Of a DNA stretch of 64,000 nt, positions 57,251 through 64,000 are shown piece by piece. The notes below the pieces were generated by a model. The model made no database searches, had not been told where the DNA came from, and worked only from the letters and a program-made list of their open reading frames with translations. Position numbers and translations under genes: made by a program. This DNA is from Armadillidium nasatum (taxonomy: Eukaryota > Arthropoda > Malacostraca > Isopoda > Armadillidiidae). The first letter of the stretch is position 1; every line of letters starts with the position of its first letter. The stretch spans positions 10,001 through 74,000 of the forward strand of contig SEYY01003529.1 of NCBI GenBank assembly GCA_009176605.1. The letters are read 5' to 3'.

Positions 57251-57530
57251 AATTTTTTTTAAGAAGCTTTCTTTTTGAGTTTCGATATTTGGAAAATATC
57301 GATATATCGAAACATCGATATGCCAATTAAATATTATTCTAATTATTATAATTATTATTATTTAGTTTTCTAGCGTACTTAGTTCGACTTATCATAACCT
57401 GAACTACCGAAGTTGCCGTAAAATACAGGTCTAACCTATACAAGAACGCTGTAATGATATACCGATTAAAATCAAAATTTCAAAAAATCTATATAAAAAA
57501 TATTGAAACTCAGAAAGCTTCTTAACCTAA

Positions 57531-57534
<4 letters not shown>

Positions 57535-57614
<80 letters not shown>
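57535..57614. repeat. (TA)n microsatellite
   Basis: TA array with one register break. Confidence 0.97.
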
Positions 57615-57616
<2 letters not shown>

Positions 57617-57674
57617 TTAGCAAACATTGGTTTTTAGTAGATTAAGCATTTTTATTAACCGTTAGTTAACAAAG

Positions 57675-57855
57675 TGGTTTTTGGTTAGGTTAGGTGTATT
57701 TGCTGGCCTTTTAGCATAGTTTTACCCTTTTAGTCCAGATTAGATTAAGTTGAACTAGTGTTTTTAGATCCTACAAACTAGTTAGATTTAACCTAACCTG
57801 GACTTAAAGGGTAAAAATTACACCTAATGGCCAGCATATTGACCTAACCAAAAAA
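57675..57855. repeat. Inverted repeat, arms of about 80 bp
   Basis: Left arm has GGTTAGGTTAGGTGTATTTG, CTGGCC, TTTACCCTTTTAGTCCAG; the right arm has CTGGACTTAAAGGGTAAAAA, GGCCAG, ATTGACCTAACC in reverse complement. The spacer is about 20 bp. Probably a small foldback or MITE. Confidence 0.8.
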
Positions 57856-57931
57856 AAAAATCAACTATTCGTTACCTACATCTAATGGCCAATAAATGGG
57901 GCCGACCTACGAATAAACCAATATTCACTAT

Positions 57932-57940
<9 letters not shown>

Positions 57941-58017
<77 letters not shown>
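57941..58017. repeat. (TA)n microsatellite
   Basis: TA array, intergenic. Confidence 0.97.
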
Positions 58018-58018
<1 letters not shown>

Positions 58019-58019
58019 C

Positions 58020-58640
58020 ATTATTTTTCTTCCAAAATAGCTATAAATTTTTTTTTTTCAAACTGTTGCAAACTCATAGTATCCCTACGCATAGTTCCAA
58101 TCAAACTTGAATGCGTAATTACATAGTTCCAGTTGAATTTGGAACACATAGATATGTTGTTAGTTTTAGCAACCTGGTCTCGTACCAAAAAATTTACTAC
58201 TGTGAAGACTACAATTACCTTAAGTTCTGTCAACATTGAAAATTATGGCAACTATTATTGGTCATCAATTTTGGCAACCATCCCTATTCTCATATTTTGA
58301 ATATGAAAGCAGTAAGTGATATATGGTTACACAAAATATAATTGTAAAGTACAGATGTTTGCTACATTACAGGTCTCTCCAAAACTTTTTATTGCATTTA
58401 CTACTTACTTGGTTACTTGGTGAAGTGAGTATTCAAATGAAAGGGAGACACCATAATAATATAATAAAATCACTAAAGAGACTTTATCAGTAATTATATT
58501 CTGTTGATTTGGGACGTGGAGTATAGGTACCTCTTCAAGCTTGTTATAACTTTTGGAAATTGTTTAGGTGGGATTCCCTGGCCACCAAAATATTTGGGAT
58601 GGAGAAAGTTGGGACACCCAGTTATTGCGTTTACTCTTCA
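58020..58640. other. Intergenic, unassigned
   Basis: A minus-strand open frame of 71 codons (58021-58236) has no recognised homolog, and I do not support it as a gene. Confidence 0.35.
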
Positions 58641-58656
58641 TTTAATGAAAATGTTG

Positions 58657-58920
58657 TACATCAGCTGAAATACAGTTTCGGATAGAAAGATAAATAATTC
58701 AAACTACCTACAAACTTACTTTCCAATAAATATATCGTATATACGCCTTATCAGCTGAAACACAGTTTCGGATAGAAAGATAAATAATTCGAACCACCCA
58801 CAAATTTTTTACTAATAAAATGACGAACATACGCCTTATCAGCTGATATACAAAGTTCTGGATAGAATGATAAATAATTAAATCCACCCACAAATTTATT
58901 TGCCAATAAATTTATTAATT
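58657..58920. repeat. Three tandem copies of an 89-bp unit
   Basis: TCAGCTGA at 58661, 58751 and 58839, each followed by GGATAGAAAGATAAATAATT (third copy GGATAGAATGATAAATAATT) and CCACAAATTT-like sequence. Spacing 90 and 88. Confidence 0.93.
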
Positions 58921-58924
58921 ATAA

Positions 58925-59880
<956 letters not shown>

Positions 59881-59882
59881 TA

Positions 59883-60245
59883 TAGTTGCTTGCTCTGTAT
59901 AGGGGTGTTGTTCGCCGCTGTATGGAGCATGCTTCCCACATCTGGAGTGGTTCCACACACACAGCTCTCCTAGAGAAGGTGGAGTCTAAGGCATTTCGTC
60001 TCATCAACTCTCCTGCTCTTACTAACTCTCTTCAATCTCTTTCTGCCCTTTGAATTGTTGCGTCGACTCTCTCTTTACTTTCGCTATTACAACAGACACT
60101 GCTCTTCTGAAATCTCTCGTCGCATACCTCCTCCATTGAGAAGAGCTCGTGCGATACGCCTTTCGACACAGTCTTATCTTTTCTCTGTCCAACTCTCCGA
60201 CCCCAGACTTAACCGCTATGCTCAATCTTACATATACTCTACTGG
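59883..60245 (+). mobile_element. LINE family B, 3' part
   Basis: Plus-strand frames: LYRGVVRRCMEHASHIWSGS, LEKVESKAFRLINSPALTNS, then LRRLSLYFRYYNRHCSSEI, PPPLRRARAIRLSTQS and FSVQLSDPRLNRYAQSYI. One frame change near 60050. This is the best-preserved family B C-terminus in the window. Confidence 0.85.
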
Positions 60246-60408
60246 TATAACATCCGCATCCACATCCGCAATTCATGATTTTGCAATATCCGCATCTGAA
60301 ATTATTAAATGGGATGTTGAGGGTGTATAAAATTTTAAAAGTTATTAATTTGTTAATTGTTTAATGTTTGATTAAATTTTTAAATAGCATGAATAAGAAA
60401 ATAATTAT

Positions 60409-60534
<126 letters not shown>

Positions 60535-60589
60535 AATTATAATTATAAATTGTTTTATTCATATCTCAAAAAAAAAAAAAAAAAAAAAA

Positions 60590-61165
60590 AATAATCAGCG
60601 ATAATCGTCAATATATCGATTACAAAAATTTATTTTTCGATATTTTGAAAATGGAATGTATTGAAATATATAAAAAAATCTATTGTTTAGCGCATCAAAG
60701 TATAATATCTAACTATGGTATTACTTAGTACTTTAGATTAATATTATAAATTTAGGACAATCAGGAATTCATATTTTTGACAGCCAATAAAGTAAAATAA
60801 ATTTAAAATGGCTTCGTGAATAACAAAGGCATATTTTGATAATCACAAATATTTTTTTATTTCTTTTTATTTATTTTCTTGATAAAAGTTTTACAAGAAA
60901 AATGATAATATTTGTTCAAAAAATTACTTAATTATCGACGTGGTAACTATATGTTTAAAATATACAACCTTCTAGGACGAACCGTGGACAAACTTCATAG
61001 GAAAATATTCGTTAATTTTGAATTTAAGCATATGCAAAAGAGGTTTACCATTGTATATGGGTTTACCTCCGTTTGTCCAAAGTTTCCCGTAAACTTTGGT
61101 TTCTCTATGAATCTGAATCTCCCTTTCCATCTGCCCTACTATATATTCGTTAATATATACTGTGT
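60590..61165. repeat. hAT-like ATCGAT block plus CGAACCGTGG-family repeat, copy 3
   Basis: ATCGAT motifs at 60597-60645, then the collinear repeat from about 60800 (AATAACAAAGGC, GATAAAAGTTTTACAAGAAAAA, CTAGGACGAACCGTGGAC, AATCTCCCTTTCCATC). It ends near AGCATCCCTTG at 61168, hAT-terminus-like. Confidence 0.65.
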
Positions 61166-61169
61166 TTAG

Positions 61170-61625
61170 CATCCCTTGATTATAATGACTAATGATGATA
61201 TGTTATAGCATGGTTATAGTCATTTTCAAATTAAATGACGCACCAGTATATGATATTAGTAATTGCATTGCTGAAAAAAGGAAAAAAAATAGTTAAATTA
61301 GTTATGGAGATAACAGTAAGTGAAAATATTTGGAAAGTAGGAGCTTCCAGTTTCCACAAAGTCCATTCTACTATAAAGTAAGAAAGATGATCATTGGTTA
61401 GTAAATAATCGTAGTATAGTAGTCCATACCGTGGTAGTCCTATACTCCTATTCATGTGTTAACTTTAGTTTTGTTTTGTTTTTTAATCGTGAATTGGTGC
61501 GCCCACTACATTTTGTATCGTCATAGTCTAGGGAAGAAAATTTTGTTTTGTTTTAGCTGGGTTTCTCATAGCAAGGCTAAAGCATAACTCAACATAAGAA
61601 ATTAAAAATATTTTGATGCCACACC
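61170..61625. other. Intergenic, unassigned
   Basis: No gene or repeat recognised. A poly(T) run at 61630-61653 marks its right edge. Confidence 0.4.
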
Positions 61626-61669
61626 TATTTTTTTTTTTTTTTTTTTTTTTTTTCACATCTCGACTCAGC

Positions 61670-62195
61670 CAAAGCCCTTTTCAGGGAGGGAGTGTTAGAA
61701 AAAAAAAAAAAAAAAAAAGACCCCAGCAAGTTCCACCTAAGCAAATTTCTTGGGTGAGTGCAGACACAGGCTTTAAAGAAATTGAGATTAAATTCGGAAG
61801 GAAACGGAAGATGGGAGAGAGAGTTCTATAAAACAGGGGTGGCAGGAAAGAAGGAAACATCACAGCGGAGAAGCCTGGAGTTGCCAATGTGTAGGCAATG
61901 CGCCCTTTGTGCTACAAGGACATTGTAAAGGTGGAGGTACGCAAGTGGAAAGTTCCCTTGAGCATTTGCCGTTGTAGTACCTATAGAAGAGACAAGGCAT
62001 CAATGTCACATCACAAAGATAGAGTCAAGAGAATTAGAAAGAGTGAAACAGTTTATAAGTCTTTTAGCCTTTGACTCAACCCTATCCAAAAGGTGGGTGA
62101 AACCTGAGACACCCCAAATATGAGAGCAGTACTCCATACAAGGTCAGATGAGACCCTTATATAATTAAAACTGTACAAGTCAAAAAATAACAAAA
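61670..62195 (-). mobile_element. LINE family B, 3' part (antisense)
   Basis: Minus-strand broken frames: CSHIWGVSGFTHLLDRVESK, KRLINCF-LSNSLDSI, then PLAYLHLYNVLVAQRAH and NSLSHLPFPSEFNLNFFKAC. These match the conserved C-terminus (RVESKA-RLI, LWNSLP-SVFP, NLN-FK). A (T)n/(A)n pair flanks the 3' side. Confidence 0.75.
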
Positions 62196-62199
62196 GTTG

Positions 62200-62545
62200 C
62201 CATTCACTATAAATGGCTATTCACACTCCCAAATTTCTCCATGCAAGCAATCAAACCAACCATATTTCCCATGCAAAATGTAGTTTATTAAGCCATAAAC
62301 AAACTGTTTGTAAGAAAACAATCAGAGAAAACCAACATTCTGAAATTTTGCCTTCAAATTAGAAAAAAAAATAGTATGAGAATAAAATATCAACCTAAGA
62401 TGATTGCATCTAAGAATTTAACATAGCTTGAATGGGTTTGGACTTAAAAACTATTTTTCCTCGCCTAATATTGCCAGTATGCCAAAATAGAATGCTGCAG
62501 AACAACTGATTCTGATTCTTGTGTTACATTGTCATTTATTACCAC
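62200..62545. other. Intergenic, unassigned
   Basis: No feature recognised; may be the upstream part of the LINE C element that follows. Confidence 0.35.
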
Positions 62546-62549
62546 CAGA

Positions 62550-63258
62550 TCTCAAATGTTATCATAGAATACTATCTGTAATACACAAGACCCTTGCGAA
62601 TCTGACATTATCCTTGGGCTGGACTATTCATTTCCAATGGACCCCTTCATGTATAGGAATATTTTGAAATGAGATTGCAGATAGAGCTGCAAAATTTGCC
62701 CACTCCCATTGTAACATGGAGGATTTCCCTCTTGAGAGTGAAGAATATTACACAAAAACCAAACAGTTACTAGATTTTCACTAGAATGATGAACTCAATA
62801 CATTCCTACAAACCCATAGTCTGGGTCTGTTATTATCACTAGACTCCTTACCTCTCAATCCTAAATGTGATTGCAGACTAGCCACAACCATCTTCCAACT
62901 TAAGATAGGACATTGTGGATTAAACCCCATCTCCATTGCTTCTTTATGTCAGATACTGATATTTGTCCTTGTAAGGACAGTCCTGAAACTGTGACACACT
63001 TCCCATCTCCATTGCTTCTTTATGTCAGATACTGATATTTGTCCTTGTAAGGACAGTCCTGAAACTGTGACACACTTCCTGTTAAATTGCTCTGCTTATA
63101 GTGTTCAAAGAGTTTCCCTCCTAAATGATCTGGATATCTCAACTTTCTCTTTTCCAACTATTCTAGGTGGTCAGGGCATTCAATCTAAACAATTTCCAAA
63201 AATAGTAACATGCTTGAAGAAGTACCTATACTCCACTTCCCAAATCAACAGAATATAA
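62550..63258 (+). mobile_element. LINE family C, RNase H domain and C-terminus
   Basis: Plus-strand frames: KTLANLTLSLGWTIHFQWTP, IADRAAKFAHSH (the W-PSH-GI-GNE-AD-AAK motif of LINE RNase H, degraded), LKIGHCGLNP, then CPCKDSPETVTHFLLNCSAY and SVQRVSLLNDL. I-, R1- or Jockey-type elements with RNase H end this way. A 76-bp direct duplication (62926-63001 and 63002-63077) interrupts it. Confidence 0.78.
62926..63077. repeat. 76-bp tandem duplication inside LINE C
   Basis: CCCATCTCCATTGCTTCTTT through GTGACACACTT occurs twice at an exact 76-bp offset with no differences seen, so it is recent or an assembly artefact. Confidence 0.95.
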
Positions 63259-63259
63259 T

Positions 63260-63535
63260 TACTGATGTAGACTGACCAATACTTGTGAATTTACCTTGGT
63301 GTCTCCTTTGCAGACTACCTTATCCAAGTTCCAGGTTCTGTTAATTTAAAACAGGTGAACTTATACACAAAGTAACCAAGTAAGAACAACTGATCACAAT
63401 TTTATTAATGATTGGAATTGGGAATATATTTTTGACAAGCTTTTTTGCAGACTGTGTGTGAACCCTGTACCTCATATTTTCATTCTGGTATTCTTAAAAC
63501 TCTAATTATTTAACTTAATGGCAAAAATTATGTAG
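63260..63535. other. Gap between LINE C and exon candidate
   Basis: A possible short exon at about 63321-63354 (TTTGCAG before it, AACAG/GTGAAC after it) reads YLIQVPGSVNLKQ, but its phase does not match the next candidate. Not supported as a gene part. Confidence 0.2.
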
Positions 63536-63756
63536 GGGCGCATTATTTCTATGTCTTACCTGCAATATCTTTGGAATTGTTGACCAATAAAGTTGAGAAT
63601 TTTTTTGATGAATTTTGTCCTATAAATTACCCTAGTGCATTTTCGGGGCTCTTTGATCCACAAAAATTAAAATTGATATCTAGCATTTTACAAACCTTCC
63701 TTAGAGATTTATATCAATCTATCCTCAAAGTTTTATCAACGTTAGAGCTGGTCAGG
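63536..63756 (+). CDS. Unidentified internal exon candidate
   Basis: An open frame of about 73 codons reads AHYFYVLPAISLELLTNKVE, then FFDEFCPINYPSAFSGLFD and LKLISSILQTFLRDLYQSIL, with a good donor (GTCAG/GTAGGA) at its end and a possible acceptor (TTATGTAG) at 63534-63535. The composition, Leu/Ile-rich and helical-looking, is protein-like. I do not recognise the family. It follows a LINE 3' end and would continue right of the window. Confidence 0.4.
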
Positions 63757-64000
63757 TAGGAAACTTCTGAAATCTGGTGATTTGACATGACCCATATATA
63801 TATCACACTCACACTTGCATATATATACATTCATAAGTTATGATTGGCTTGACATATGATCAACTTGGATTATAACTATTTTTACTTTTGACATATGACC
63901 AAAGTCTTGAGTTACTATCCAAATACTGGTTGATGGCAAAACATGTATCAACTTGCGTGATTGCAAACAAAGGCTCAAGATGCATTCTGAATACAGATAT
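63757..64000. other. Right edge, no feature
   Basis: Short AT-rich stretch with a TA-rich word near 63793-63830. If the exon candidate is real, this is intron. Confidence 0.4.

Noticed and set aside
58021-58236. 71-codon minus-strand open frame
   Set aside because: No homology or motif; it begins in low-complexity sequence beside a (TA)n array.

Overview
The window is animal nuclear DNA: very AT-rich, with split genes, GT-AG introns, non-LTR retrotransposon fossils and an extreme load of (TA)n microsatellites (about 41 arrays, roughly 5 kb in total, counted by eye). The LINE types, a Sec-containing selenoprotein W, a class II CPD photolyase and a VPS11 with an NPF-rich tail point to an arthropod, most likely a crustacean. 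That assignment is inference. No virus-like or LTR element was recognised with confidence.

Layout. 1-1686: decayed LINE (family B) running into a (TA)n tail. 2173-4385 (minus): first five exons of a CPD photolyase paralog (copy 1), which may continue beyond the left edge. 5340-6800: decayed LINE (family A). 7190-9183: hAT-like small elements and an unclassified repeat. 10110-18991 (minus): a complete 10-exon class II CPD photolyase (copy 2). 20837-30730 (plus): a four-exon selenoprotein W gene with an in-frame UGA (Sec) in exon 2 and a SECIS-like stem-loop at 31190-31280; its third intron holds a 192-bp satellite of about 22 units. 34253-53231 (minus): a 22-exon VPS11 gene, convergent with SELENOW. 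53.4-63.5 kb: mostly repeats (LINE A inserted in a tandem array, inverted repeats, LINE B and LINE C 3' ends). 63536-63756 (plus): an unassigned exon candidate at the right edge.

The three recognised host genes are unrelated in function: light-driven DNA repair, a thioredoxin-fold redox selenoprotein, and endolysosomal tethering. Copy 2 of the photolyase and SELENOW are divergent, with about 1.8 kb between their start codons.

Points worth checking are the recoded UGA with its SECIS beyond a (UA)n tract, the tandem photolyase pair in which one copy has lost a splice donor to a (TA)n array, single-base frame breaks in three otherwise conserved exons (mutation or assembly error), and (TA)n arrays that abut splice sites.
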